A stretch of DNA of 64,000 bases from Symsagittifera roscoffensis (taxonomy: Eukaryota > Xenacoelomorpha > Acoela > Convolutidae). The notes under the pieces were generated by a model. The model saw only the letters and a list, made by a program, of their open reading frames with translations, did no database searches and was not told where the DNA came from. This document shows, piece by piece, positions 1 through 9,146 of the stretch (the first letter of the stretch is position 1; every line of letters starts with the position of its first letter). Made by a program: the position numbers and the translations under genes. The stretch lies in NCBI RefSeq assembly GCF_963678635.1, contig NC_087062.1, positions 89,815,845 to 89,879,844 of the forward strand. The letters run 5' to 3'.

Positions 1-1
1 G

Positions 2-703
2 AAAAGCGTGAGCAATAAAAGTGGCTCGAAAAGTTCGAACTCGTCTACAGTGCCCAAAACTATAGTTGCCGACAATATCAGTTCGATTTCTGGACAAAGT
101 GCAGACAAAAGTTCGATTTATTCTTCAAAAAAACCGCTGAGCAGTAAAACATCGCTTTCAAAAACGGGTTCGAGTAAAAGTTCCTTTAAAACTCCTAGCT
201 TTTCACAAGCGTCTTCGTTGAGCAGATCAACCAATGGTCAATCTGGGTCAAAATGGCGGTCAACCGACAATATTAGCTCAATGTCTGGCCAAAGCGCAGA
301 CAAAAGTTCAATTTATTCTTCAAAAAATCCGTTGAGCAGCAAAACATCGCTTAAAACGGGTTCAACCAAAAGCTCCTCAAAACCACCTAGCTCTTCACAA
401 GCGTCTTCTTGGAGCAGTGGTGTGGCAAAAACACCCAACTCATCTCGAGCATCATCGGCAGATTCGTTTTCGGAAGTTACAACTAAAGACAAAAAATCAT
501 ACGATCTCTTATCTGTTGGAAACTCAAGTAGAGCTCCCAGCACTTCCAGTGGAAGTTCATGGAGGTCAGCTCTTAGCTCAACTCCAACAAAAACTAGGAG
601 CCAAGCAGCTCCTCCTCCGAAGGACGCATACAGACCGAGGATCAGGCTATTTAGCAAATCGCCCAAAAACCCAAAGGCAAGCTTAATTTTTTTTTCATTT
701 TAA
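2..703 (+). CDS. 3' part of a Ser-rich, internally repeated protein (truncated by window edge)
   Basis: The frame is open from the left edge to a TAA at 701-703, about 233 codons. The product is very rich in Ser, Lys and Thr and looks disordered. It contains two diverged tandem repeats of about 60 residues, at roughly 68-220 and 260-415 (DNA period about 192 bp), each with the cores ISGQSADKSSIYSSK or MSGQSADKSSIYSSK and LSSKTSL. There is no transmembrane segment or known domain. The true start lies outside the window, and the last residues (polyT-encoded Phe) could be read-through into an intron or UTR. This may be a host gene 3' exon. It could also be part of the repeat unit that follows. 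No function is assigned. Confidence 0.45.
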   Translation, partial: KSVSNKSGSKSSNSSTVPKTIVADNISSISGQSADKSSIYSSKKPLSSKTSLSKTGSSKSSFKTPSFSQASSLSRSTNGQSGSKWRSTDNISSMSGQSADKSSIYSSKNPLSSKTSLKTGSTKSSSKPPSSSQASSWSSGVAKTPNSSRASSADSFSEVTTKDKKSYDLLSVGNSSRAPSTSSGSSWRSALSSTPTKTRSQAAPPPKDAYRPRIRLFSKSPKNPKASLIFFSF

Positions 704-1585
704 AACTGATCTGTCGGATTGGAACCAACAAAGCTTTACTCGAACGAATGACACTCCTAATCAGTTTTACGCGAACAGCAACGTGATTCAGAGAAACTAC
801 AATTTTCTATTCCAATTTGATAAGACAATTTTATTATTGCAATTACGATGAAGAGAGAAGCTTCAGTCAAGTATACTACGGAAACATTTCATTGTGCTAA
901 GCTCGTATGACTAATTAGTTCGAACTATGATTTTGGCTAGAAATAACTTCTTTCAGCGCCAAAAAAAAATCAGGTACAAAAAGCAGTTTTTATGAAAGAA
1001 TGAGGTTTCATATTAAAATCTTTGGATCGAGCTACCCGACGTAGAGATGAAAACGGCTCAAACTTTAGCCTTTTGAAGAATTTGTCCTATATCACAAACA
1101 ATTCAATGCCTCTAGCCATCTAAGAAATTCCTCTACCCCTTTCACCATTTTCTACCGTTTTTCATGTTTTTTGTTCAGTTGTCATTGAACTCACTGAAAT
1201 TATTACTCAAGATCAAACAAAAAACTTCTGTTGGAAAAATAAGTACAAAACAAATACCAAAACAAGTACCGAAAATAAGCACCAAAATAAGCAAATAAAA
1301 CAGAGCGAATACAGATAAAGAAGAATTCCAAAAGAAAACCTAGGAATACAAAGGCAAGCTAGAATACACGGTTGCTATGCAAGTAGCACAAAAAATTGAA
1401 AACGAAACTTAGAAAAAATCATTTTCTATTGTAAATTTCTTTCGTGTTTTTTCCTCGTGGCGAGCAAAAGGAAAGCTTATAACATAAGTTGATAGCAAAC
1501 AAAAGTAATGAGAAAAAAGCGTCAGATTAGTAATCAGAAAACAAAAATAAAACAGGTATAGCCGATTGCAGTGCAACTAGCACAG
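704..1585. other. Non-coding stretch ending in the left stub of host repeat copy A
   Basis: I see no gene here. From about 1395 to 1585 the sequence matches 26149-26340 with scattered differences, including the shared segment around TTTCTTTCGTGTTTTTTCC. This is the piece of repeat copy A left of the E1 insertion; the rest of copy A resumes at 20488. Confidence 0.7.
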
Positions 1586-1783
1586 TGAGTTAGGACTGGA
1601 GTGTAACTCATAGAGTAATTTCGGATAGGGTACACCGTCTGCTCGTCACGCTATCTTATTTTCGGCCGGATAGATTCGTGCAACTTCTTAGTCTAATACC
1701 GATCCTAATCTTACTCTTATACTATCTAGTCTCAGGTTGTTTAACTAGTCTCTGCTAGGCTCAATAGATCTAGGGTATACTGG

Positions 1784-1789
1784 TTTATT
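1784..1789 (-). promoter_or_regulatory. AATAAA polyadenylation signal in the LTR
   Basis: AATAAA occurs on the minus strand inside a CCGCAATAAACC context, mid-LTR. It is conserved in all three LTRs of the window. The position is compatible with an R region, but the cleavage site cannot be read from sequence. Confidence 0.5.
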
Positions 1790-1850
1790 GCGGCTGCTGA
1801 AGTGCTCGGGAGAGTCCAACTAATTTCTAAGTTAAATTCAAATCTCTCTG

Positions 1851-1878
1851 GTGCTGAAATTACAAGTAACTTCAGCAC
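1851..1878. repeat. Hairpin-forming inverted repeat in the LTR
   Basis: GTGCTGAAATTAC and GTAACTTCAGCAC form a 13-bp stem with one mismatch and a two-base loop. The same hairpin is present in the LTRs at 20080 and 58510. Confidence 0.7.
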
Positions 1879-1993
1879 TTACAAATAAGTGGGTTGTTAG
1901 TTAGATGGATCATGATTGGTTAATATTAAATACTTTACATTGGTAAAACATTTAATTTATCCAATCATAAAATATAGTTTAGATCAGGTTCCA

Positions 1994-3526
1994 CCCATCC
2001 GGGTTTTACAGAGTTTTTTAGAACAGTTCTTTTGTAGTTCAAGGATGGATGATGGACGTTGGTATTTGGCGAACATCATTTTTCTTTTGTTTCCTTTTTG
2101 TTAAGGAAGTTCCAGGGATCTGGAATTGAGGACACAAGACGTTGTGTTCTTCTTGTGACAACGACTGAGTCTCTGCAACAGCATCAATTCTGGTTTCAGA
2201 ATGGTTGGCTATGTCAGGTTTTTCTGTTCTTCGGAGAGAACTTCTTTTGTGTTTGATCTAGCTCGGGAATGGCGTGGAGATTGTGCGTGGAGGGGATGCC
2301 TGGTTACTCGGATCTGTACGTATACTTGAACATCGAGGTGGTCATTGGTCTAGTTCAATGAAGTCCTTTTCTGCGAGGTCAAGTCGTACTCTAAATCCTT
2401 TGAGTTGTGATTGTGAGCGGCATATCGATTATAGTTGGTCATTCTCTCTCGAGTGTAGTGAGGTCGTCTTGTCTTTTGATGTTCGTCCTTGGTGTTGTAT
2501 TCTGATCTATATATTGCATCATGTGATTTTACATTTTATAAAACTTTTATTAATTTAATATTTTTTAATTATGATTTTAGTTAGTTGTTTTCACAAAAGC
2601 TTTTTGTTTTAGTTCGGTTATTTTGAAGAGTTACTCACCCTTGAGTAGCTCTTATTAAAAATAAAGGTGTGGTCACAAAGCGTGGATGTAGCACGGTGGG
2701 TTAGGCCGGCTATAGAGCATGCTCAGGACGTCCTTTCCTGGTGGGTTAGGCCAGGTGTGGGAGTATGATTTCATGCGGTTTTTATGAGGGGTCCTGTTAT
2801 GTGACAACATTTTATGTTGGGTTTGTTGTGGTTTTACTTATGTTTTGTTGGTTATGTACTTTTTCCAAAAAGCAAATTGTTTGTGGTATGGGTTTGTCTT
2901 TTGACTTTTTTGTGTTTTATTATTTCTTTCTAAGACTTTGTAATAGTCTTCAAAAGAATAAATTATCCAGTTTTAAACTGGGTTAATCCGGTTTGGGTAC
3001 CGTTGGTTTCCTTTTCTTAGTCATGCTGTTATTTTATGATTTGTGGTATTTAGTAAGCTGCGTTGGTTAGTTTTGTTTAGTATATGATTCCTTTCCAACC
3101 GGGTTAAAGGAAAGTTTGAAACTTGTTATTATTTGTTAGAGTTGTTGAGTGTGAAAACTTGAAACTGAAATTCATTATTTTAAACAATTCTTCGTGGGCG
3201 AGCTGTGCGAGTGTGGATAGAATTTCTGTGCGAATGAATGAAAATATCAAAAGGTTAGTACTGCAATTGCATTTTATTAATTTACTGCATAGAATTTGGA
3301 AATTTACTGCTAGTAATGGGGGAATTTTAAGATACAAATTTTCATCATATGTAGATTTACTGCTTTTAGGGGAAAATTTTATAAATTAATTTACTGCATT
3401 GGTATTATATTTATTTAATTGTTGGTGCAAAAGTTAAATAGGGTTTTAAATAGTTTTGAAGAAGTTTGCTATTTTTTATTTTTCTTTTGTGAATTTTTCA
3501 GATGATTGAAGATGAAGGCTAAAAAT
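1994..3526 (-). other. E1 3' untranslated region
   Basis: This 1.5-kb stretch lies between the predicted intron and the 3' LTR. It has no convincing sense ORF. It contains two GTGGGTTAGGCC repeats (about 2696 and 2741), a palindrome CCAGTTTTAAACTGG (2968-2982), and repeats of ATTTACTGC between about 3280 and 3400 (GCAGTAAAT in element sense). The base next to the LTR in element sense reads GGATGGG, a weak polypurine-tract candidate. The whole stretch is kept in the second copy (58918-60398), with two large differences only near 2090-2170. Confidence 0.6.
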
Positions 3527-3605
3527 CTAAAGAAAACATGAATAAGGAATGGTGAGTTTTTCAATATTTTAATTAGTTAGTAATATTCATTTAGTTCATA
3601 CTTAC
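3527..3605 (-). other. Predicted 79-bp intron just after the stop of the 597-codon ORF
   Basis: In element sense, CAG/GTAAGTATG starts three bases past the TAA stop. A TACTAAC branch-point-like motif lies at 3582-3576 and the 3' site is TTTTCTTTAG at 3527. All three signals are conserved in the second copy (60476-60399, 78 bp). It would be a 3'-UTR intron of the 597-codon ORF. It is predicted from motifs only. Confidence 0.55.
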
Positions 3606-3608
3606 CTG

Positions 3609-5402
3609 TTAGTCGTCGGGGAAAAAACCGTGGGGGAAGATATCGTGAATTAGTTCTGAAGTTGTTAGTAGTTTAGCTAAGATGCGGATGATATTTTTAG
3701 TTTGAAGTAGTGGCCAAAGCAATTGAAGTGCCTTAATAGTGGTTAGTTCTTCAGTGCCTACTGCAAACTCATAAGGTGTGTTTTGGATTAAGTTATATAA
3801 CTTGTGGTTAAATTTAGTGTTGTGGATGAATTCTAAAATGGGGATTTCTATAGGCTGTACAAACTCGTGCGGGATAAGGAAGGGTCGGGATTCTTCTGCG
3901 TTGAAGGTCTTGGTGATGGGGCAGAAAATATACATTTGGGTTATGGGGTCATAATTACGAAGAATACCATGAAGGTTAGTATTTTTAATACAATATGTGA
4001 AATTTAGGAAATACGGTGAAGTGTATTTTGAATTGATGAATTGAAAGCGATGGTGTGGTTGTCTAGAGGGTGTGTGGAGGTCAAAGTGATTTTGGATGAA
4101 ACGATAGTAACTGTATGTATGTGTTTGTTTAGTTCGCAACATAATATCGTGTGAGCAGTGTAAATCTCTTTCGTGTGGTGCAAGGAAATGAAAGGTTAGT
4201 GAAAAGATTTGGAAGCGTTCTTTAAAACTTTCGTACGCTTGTGTGCTTGTTAGTGCTTCTGAAATAATGTGATCAAACTTTCGGTCGAAGATGTTTAGTG
4301 TAAATACATATGGTGTCTTGATGAAAAATTTCTCGGTGATTTGTGGGTTAGCGAAGCGATCGTCGTCTAAGAATTGATCTTGGTTAGCTCTGATGATGTT
4401 GTGATCATAGTATTCTAGTGTGTATTCGTTAGCTCTAGGTGCAGTGTGTATTTTTAGTGATTTTTTATATCCAACGTAAGTAAATTGTCTAGCGATGAGT
4501 GGTGTAGTTAGTCGATATAGCATGTCTTTGTTTCGGTCTATATCAATGGATGTGTTAGTTAAAGGTAAGCAAAGAGGGTTAGTGAAATGATAGTATGAGG
4601 TCCAAGAGAGAGTGGGCATTAAAACGTATTCGTCTACAAAGTTGCGTGTTTCGTTAGCGTCATGAGGGGTGTTTAAGGTGTATTGTGGAAATGAGGGTAA
4701 AGTGATGGCTAAAAATTCTCTAGTGTTAGTATGTTGGGGGTGGTTGATGTATTCTCGGGCTGTTCCTGGTTTTGCTGGGAAAGGATGGTTGGGGAACTTT
4801 CTTTTAAAAGTGCGATAAGCTCTATTAGTGTTGAGTGAGGATTCAGTTGATGTGGATGATGGTGCTAATGATTCGGTATAATTTGAAGAGGGTGTAGGGG
4901 GATTGGATGAATTTGTAGTGGAGGAGATTTGGTTTATGGTCGGGGTGTTAAGGTGGTAGGGTTGTTGTTGGAGGGTAATAAAATTGTCTAGCTCTGGGGA
5001 GATTCGGGGGGTGTCTGGAGATGATTGGTCAGAATGGTATGAGGAGTAGGTTGGGGTAACTTGGGAAGCATAAGAGGGTGTAGGAGTGATTGGGTCAGGG
5101 TTATTTGATAATATGGGTTGAAAAGGAGGTTGAGAAAAATGAGAAGGGTTATGAAAATTATTGGATGGAGATGGTTCTGAGTCGGCAAATTCGTCGGGGG
5201 TTTCAATATTCGGGTTATTTAGCTGTGAAATGGAGTATAAAACTGAAATTTGTGAGTTAGTGTCGGAATTCATGCCTGATGTTACATTGCTAGATGGAAA
5301 ATCGGGTGGCGGAAAAGCAAAAAGTGGTATTATTGGGATTGAAGAGGTAAGGTTGGTTGGATGGGAATTTGATCGATGGAGTGATCCAAGTTGGCGGCTC
5401 AT
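3609..5402 (-). CDS. E1 ORF downstream of env, 597 aa, unknown function
   Basis: It starts at ATG 5402-5400, which overlaps the env stop as ATGA, and ends at TAA 3609. Residues 1 to about 200 are Ser/Pro/Asn/Thr-rich and look disordered. Residues about 205-597 look folded, with many aromatics, His and paired hydrophobics, and end in a helical Leu/Ile-rich segment (LLWPLLQ...ILAKLL). I see no signal peptide, membrane segment or known catalytic motif. The second copy (60480-62279) has 599 codons; I count about 19 replacements and one in-frame two-codon indel, mostly in the N-terminal half, so the frame is maintained. Its position after env suggests an accessory protein of the element. I do not recognise the family. 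Confidence 0.8.
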   Translation of the reverse strand: MSRQLGSLHRSNSHPTNLTSSIPIIPLFAFPPPDFPSSNVTSGMNSDTNSQISVLYSISQLNNPNIETPDEFADSEPSPSNNFHNPSHFSQPPFQPILSNNPDPITPTPSYASQVTPTYSSYHSDQSSPDTPRISPELDNFITLQQQPYHLNTPTINQISSTTNSSNPPTPSSNYTESLAPSSTSTESSLNTNRAYRTFKRKFPNHPFPAKPGTAREYINHPQHTNTREFLAITLPSFPQYTLNTPHDANETRNFVDEYVLMPTLSWTSYYHFTNPLCLPLTNTSIDIDRNKDMLYRLTTPLIARQFTYVGYKKSLKIHTAPRANEYTLEYYDHNIIRANQDQFLDDDRFANPQITEKFFIKTPYVFTLNIFDRKFDHIISEALTSTQAYESFKERFQIFSLTFHFLAPHERDLHCSHDIMLRTKQTHTYSYYRFIQNHFDLHTPSRQPHHRFQFINSKYTSPYFLNFTYCIKNTNLHGILRNYDPITQMYIFCPITKTFNAEESRPFLIPHEFVQPIEIPILEFIHNTKFNHKLYNLIQNTPYEFAVGTEELTTIKALQLLWPLLQTKNIIRILAKLLTTSELIHDIFPHGFFPDD

Positions 5403-8017
5403 CGTGGGCTAAAAAAATTATTATTTTGAGATTGAAAAGCGGTGGTATGGGGCTGTTCAATAATTTGTTCATAAGTATTATCATCTTGTGATGGATGTGT
5501 CATTATATGTTGGACGGGACTTTGTGATGTGGTGAGTCGAAAATTTGGATTATGTGTGATTGCTAAATTTCTAAAATTTCGCGGGGCTAGGGATAGTGGA
5601 TGGTTATTTGGTAGGGGTGGTAATTGTGGTGCCGTTGGCTGTGTGTCGACATTGTTATGTTCTTCGTCGTATGTATTTTGTCGTGTTGTTATTTTTGTGT
5701 TATATTCTTTTATTTGTGCGTCTAAAAGAATTTTGTTTATAGATGTGGAAAAAATTCCAAAAAATCCTGCAAAGAGTATGCGTGCTACGCTTGCTTGTCT
5801 GTTTACTTGTGTGTGTATAGCACATGTATTGTAGATTCCTTTTAAGAGTGAGAAAAGAAATCCAATAAAGTTAAACATTGCGTATAAAATAGTCAATTTT
5901 TCTAAGATGTAGTAGGGCCATCCTAGAAAATCTAGGATCTCATTTTTGAGTGTAACAAAGCTAAAAATGTTAATTGGTGATATATCTTGGGGACGGTATT
6001 TTTCGCCGTTTAGATATATATAATCTTTTATGTCTTTAAAATATCCGCTATAGTCTTGCGTGTAGATATCGGCAAATCCTGCGGTTTCTGCAAGTTTGCG
6101 TAAGTTTTGGTCTATTGATTGTCTTTGTATAGTGTCCATTTGTGTTAATAATTCTTGGAATTGTTGTGTTCTAATGTGATGTTGAATATCTGATTTTGAA
6201 TAGATTCCTATTGATTGTAAGTCTATATTTGGGTTTCGAGCAATAGCGCGAATGCTTTCTGGTGAAAATTTTTTGAGTGATTGCATTAATGTGGGATATG
6301 GAGTGAGAAGATAATATTTGTTTTCATCAGGGTTTAGTTGTACTACATTGTGGCTATTTTCTGATCCACATGGGACTGCGGTATCCCAGAAATATGTTCT
6401 TCGTGAAAGTGTATCCACGAAATGTACTTTATTCTTATAAAAGATAGGAATTCTTTTATAACATCGTTTATCTTCAAAAACGTATAGTGGTGATACTTTT
6501 TTAGTACAAGTATAAAACCATAAGATGTTTCCTTCGTAGTCTAAAAAATTTGATCTATTTCCTGATAATAAGTATCCTGCGTAGGGTATTTTTAATACTG
6601 CTAGTGCAAGTGATTGTAGTATTTGTGTTCGTTCTAATTCGCATAGTTGATGTAGTGTTTCTAATTCAGAGAGTGACATTTCTTGAAAAATGCGGCTAAT
6701 TGTATAGTCTAGTTTCATATCCAAATGAATATCATAGTGGATATTACCAAAATATGTAGTATTCATTAGTGATAATTCTTGTAAGCGTGTGCTTCTGGTG
6801 TCATAAGGTTTTAGATGTCCACCAGGTTGTCCGTTGCTTTTTTCAAAATTAACTGGTATATAGGATGTTCCTTCGTTTAGAGGATGACCTGTGGCGTATG
6901 GGTCGATTTTTACTTTACCAGTGGTCATGTCGAATCCTTTTTCATATTCAACTAATATTTCAGAGTATTGTGTTCTGTGAAGTGGATTCCTGTATTTACA
7001 TGCAAGTTCTGTTTCTTGATATATTTGAAAACGTGTCAATTTATTTTCTATATTGTCTATGTTTCGAAAATCGGAACTTAGTTTGCGTGATGGATGGACT
7101 TGTTCATATGGAATTGATTGTATGAAATATTTTTCGTGAAATTTTATCATACGAGCGTGTATTTTTGCTACTTGAAATGTTGTACATGTGTCTTCGGGGA
7201 ACCAAACAATTGTTGCTTGTGTTCTCGTTGTAGGGTCGCAATATCCTTGATCATTTTTACAAGGTAGTCGGATTCCTTGATAGATCATTGTATTATCAGA
7301 TAAATCTCGTGTGAGTTGTATTTTTTCGAGTTGTATTTTCCAATCGAAAAACATTATTTCTTGGTATCCTTTATTTTTTGTGTCTGCTTTGCAGTTTGAT
7401 GGGTTATTTATACCAATGTGTGGTATCCAGTGTTTATCATGTAGGTCATAGGTTAATCGTCCGTGTGCGCCGTTATACGGGTATTTTTCGTCTAGTCTTA
7501 TATGTCCTTGGTGTCTTTCAAGTTGTGATTGATGTACAGAGTCTGAAAAAACTTGAAAATTAACTAATTTTCTTTGGGAGTTTTTATTTTTTGTGATGTT
7601 TAGTCTAAGTAATTCATTTTTACAATCGTCGGGATTGAGATGTAAAAGACGTTCTATATTACTTTGGTAGAATGATTCATGGTCAAGTCGGTTTTTGTTT
7701 CCGTTCGAGACTTGTGAACAATGTACTTTCTTTTCGGAAAATGTTGCTGTGAATTTATAACCTGTAACTGTTGTTGCTCGGGCTTTTGAATAGAGTGTTG
7801 CTATTATATCTGTGGTTTCTATAGCTTGTGGTTCTGTTTCACATTGTGATACCTGATTGATTGCATATTTATGTAGTGTTTTTTGTTCATTTTCTTCGCA
7901 ATCGTAATGTGTTACTAATAAATCTTGTGGTCCTGTACGAGGGGAAGGGTTTATATTTTGATTTGAGGTTATTAGAAAAAGGGTTTGGAGAAAAATTAAT
8001 AATTTTAGAATATACAT
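5399..8017 (-). CDS. env: E1 Env-like membrane glycoprotein, 872 aa
   Basis: The ATG at 8017 opens an N-terminal hydrophobic signal peptide (MYILKLLIFLQTLFLI). A large Cys-containing ectodomain with several N-glycosylation sequons follows. Near the C-terminus are two hydrophobic segments at about 708-727 and 747-765, then a 107-residue hydrophilic Pro/Asn/Gln-rich tail. The place after pol, the signal peptide and the membrane anchor are those of a retroelement Env. There is no clear RXKR cleavage site. A middle block with RCYKRIPI, HFVD and AVPC loosely resembles the pattern of chuvirus-type glycoproteins found in invertebrate retroelements; that is inference from memory of the family. Between the two copies replacements fall only in the tail, while silent changes are spread along the gene. 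The stop overlaps the next ATG (ATGA). Its own ATG lies inside the end of the upstream ATG-less ORF. Confidence 0.8.
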   Translation of the reverse strand: MYILKLLIFLQTLFLITSNQNINPSPRTGPQDLLVTHYDCEENEQKTLHKYAINQVSQCETEPQAIETTDIIATLYSKARATTVTGYKFTATFSEKKVHCSQVSNGNKNRLDHESFYQSNIERLLHLNPDDCKNELLRLNITKNKNSQRKLVNFQVFSDSVHQSQLERHQGHIRLDEKYPYNGAHGRLTYDLHDKHWIPHIGINNPSNCKADTKNKGYQEIMFFDWKIQLEKIQLTRDLSDNTMIYQGIRLPCKNDQGYCDPTTRTQATIVWFPEDTCTTFQVAKIHARMIKFHEKYFIQSIPYEQVHPSRKLSSDFRNIDNIENKLTRFQIYQETELACKYRNPLHRTQYSEILVEYEKGFDMTTGKVKIDPYATGHPLNEGTSYIPVNFEKSNGQPGGHLKPYDTRSTRLQELSLMNTTYFGNIHYDIHLDMKLDYTISRIFQEMSLSELETLHQLCELERTQILQSLALAVLKIPYAGYLLSGNRSNFLDYEGNILWFYTCTKKVSPLYVFEDKRCYKRIPIFYKNKVHFVDTLSRRTYFWDTAVPCGSENSHNVVQLNPDENKYYLLTPYPTLMQSLKKFSPESIRAIARNPNIDLQSIGIYSKSDIQHHIRTQQFQELLTQMDTIQRQSIDQNLRKLAETAGFADIYTQDYSGYFKDIKDYIYLNGEKYRPQDISPINIFSFVTLKNEILDFLGWPYYILEKLTILYAMFNFIGFLFSLLKGIYNTCAIHTQVNRQASVARILFAGFFGIFSTSINKILLDAQIKEYNTKITTRQNTYDEEHNNVDTQPTAPQLPPLPNNHPLSLAPRNFRNLAITHNPNFRLTTSQSPVQHIMTHPSQDDNTYEQIIEQPHTTAFQSQNNNFFSPR

Positions 8018-9141
8018 GTGTATGATAATCCTGAGTATGGATTATAAAATGTAATGTAACCAATTGTGTTTTTAGTGTATCTGTCGTATTTGTATATTAC
8101 TTCAGTAGTTATAAACGGTGGTGGTAGTGATTGAGCTGTTATGTTAGGTGGATTTAATGGGTAGGGATGTTGGGTAATATTATTTAACTTAACTGTGATT
8201 TCAAATTTTAATTGTAAACTGTTTTGTTGGAGTATTTGAATATTGTGATCACGGATATCGTTGTGAATATCTTGGCGATATTGTAATCTATTAAGTGCCC
8301 AGTTATGAAGGCGGTTACTTTCTTGATGTTGTCCAAATAGTGGTGGAGGTGCTGTGAATGTATTCCAATCTAATCTTAAAGGAATATTTATTGATGATTG
8401 TTCTCGATATCTGGCGTCGAGATTATTTGGAAAATTTAAGTTAAAGGGTAGTGGTGAAAATTGACTTATTGATGGTGTTGATGGTAGTGATAATGTTTCT
8501 GGTAGTGATGAGGATGTTGTTGTATCCGTAGAAATATCTATGGGGTCATTGACTAAATTTGGTTCACCTTGTGTGAATGAATTTGTAGTCCAATATGGCA
8601 GTCGTGATGTTAGGTTTGGGGGGTTAAAGGGATTTTCACGTATCTGTTCAGATGTTGGTGTTGAACCTAAGTAGTCTGAAGGTAGACTTGAAGTGCTTCG
8701 TTGTGAAAAAAGTGTAGGAGTTTCTGGTGTGATACCAGTGGTGTTTTCTGGAGTGGTTTGTGTTGGGGATTGAGGTATATCAAAATGAACTCGGGGAGTT
8801 TGAAAATTTCTATTTCGTCGAGGATGTATAATTTGTCTATTTATTTCTGCTGTGTTTTGGTTTTGACTAAGGTTTCGTATTCTACTTAGTTCTTGTGGTA
8901 GTGTTGGGTAAAGATTATATGTTGGTTCACTTAGGGATGCTTGTCGTTGAACTGGTTCTAGTGGTTCAGATAAACGAGCGTGCCTTTCTTCAAAGGTGTA
9001 TGGATTGTCTTGAAAAGAAATTCGTGTAGATGTTTGAGGGTTTTGAGTAGTTGAAGGTGGTGTTTGATTATCTTGGGATGATGTCGGTGAAGACTGATTC
9101 TGTGACTGTTGGGTAGCAATTTTTGATGGATTTTTAAATTG
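8005..9141 (-). CDS. E1 378-codon ORF without any ATG, upstream of env
   Basis: The frame runs from just after a TAA at 9144-9142 to a TAA at 8007-8005. I checked every triplet: there is no stop inside, and no ATG, GTG or TTG codon. The product is Ser/Thr/Pro/Gln/Asn-rich for about 250 residues and then looks more ordered, with ITVKLNNIT and a Tyr-rich end. It overlaps the env start by 13 nt in another frame. A frame this long is unlikely by chance in such AT-rich DNA. Translation must come from splicing onto an upstream start, frameshifting or non-canonical initiation. A TTTAAAA heptamer lies at its very start (9138-9132). Its function is unknown. It may be an Env N-terminal partner or an accessory protein. 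Confidence 0.7.
   Translation of the reverse strand, partial: QFKNPSKIATQQSQNQSSPTSSQDNQTPPSTTQNPQTSTRISFQDNPYTFEERHARLSEPLEPVQRQASLSEPTYNLYPTLPQELSRIRNLSQNQNTAEINRQIIHPRRNRNFQTPRVHFDIPQSPTQTTPENTTGITPETPTLFSQRSTSSLPSDYLGSTPTSEQIRENPFNPPNLTSRLPYWTTNSFTQGEPNLVNDPIDISTDTTTSSSLPETLSLPSTPSISQFSPLPFNLNFPNNLDARYREQSSINIPLRLDWNTFTAPPPLFGQHQESNRLHNWALNRLQYRQDIHNDIRDHNIQILQQNSLQLKFEITVKLNNITQHPYPLNPPNITAQSLPPPFITTEVIYKYDRYTKNTIGYITFYNPYSGLSYTCIF
9132..9138 (-). promoter_or_regulatory. Possible -1 frameshift heptamer T-TTA-AAA
   Basis: In the frame of the 62-codon ORF the sequence reads AAT TTA AAA, which matches the X-XXY-YYZ slippery rule. A -1 slip enters exactly the ATG-less frame. However, the 62-codon ORF ends at TAA 9149-9147, three codons before, so readthrough would also be needed. 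AT-rich DNA gives such heptamers by chance. Confidence 0.25.
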
Positions 9142-9146
9142 TTACT

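Larger units (their letters stand above)
1586..1993 (-). repeat. E1 3' LTR (left end)
   Basis: This 408-bp LTR reads TGAGTTAGGACT...GATCAGGTTCCA on the plus strand. By eye it is identical to 20080-20487 and differs from 58510-58917 at three positions. In the element's sense it contains AATAAA (1789-1784), a likely polyadenylation signal, and an imperfect 13-bp hairpin at 1851-1878. Confidence 0.95.

Noticed and set aside
2274-2558. Plus-strand ORF of 94 codons, also present at 59145-59429
   Set aside because: It starts at GTG, is antisense to E1, and its conservation is no more than that of the surrounding 3' region.
2765-2986. Plus-strand hydrophobic ORF of 73 codons, also at 59637-59858
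   Set aside because: It is antisense to E1. The few differences include more replacements than silent changes, so there is no sign of selection.
3491-3555. Plus-strand exon-like segment (TTTTTCAG ... GTGAGTTTT)
   Set aside because: It lies antisense to the predicted E1 intron. No plus-strand gene surrounds it.
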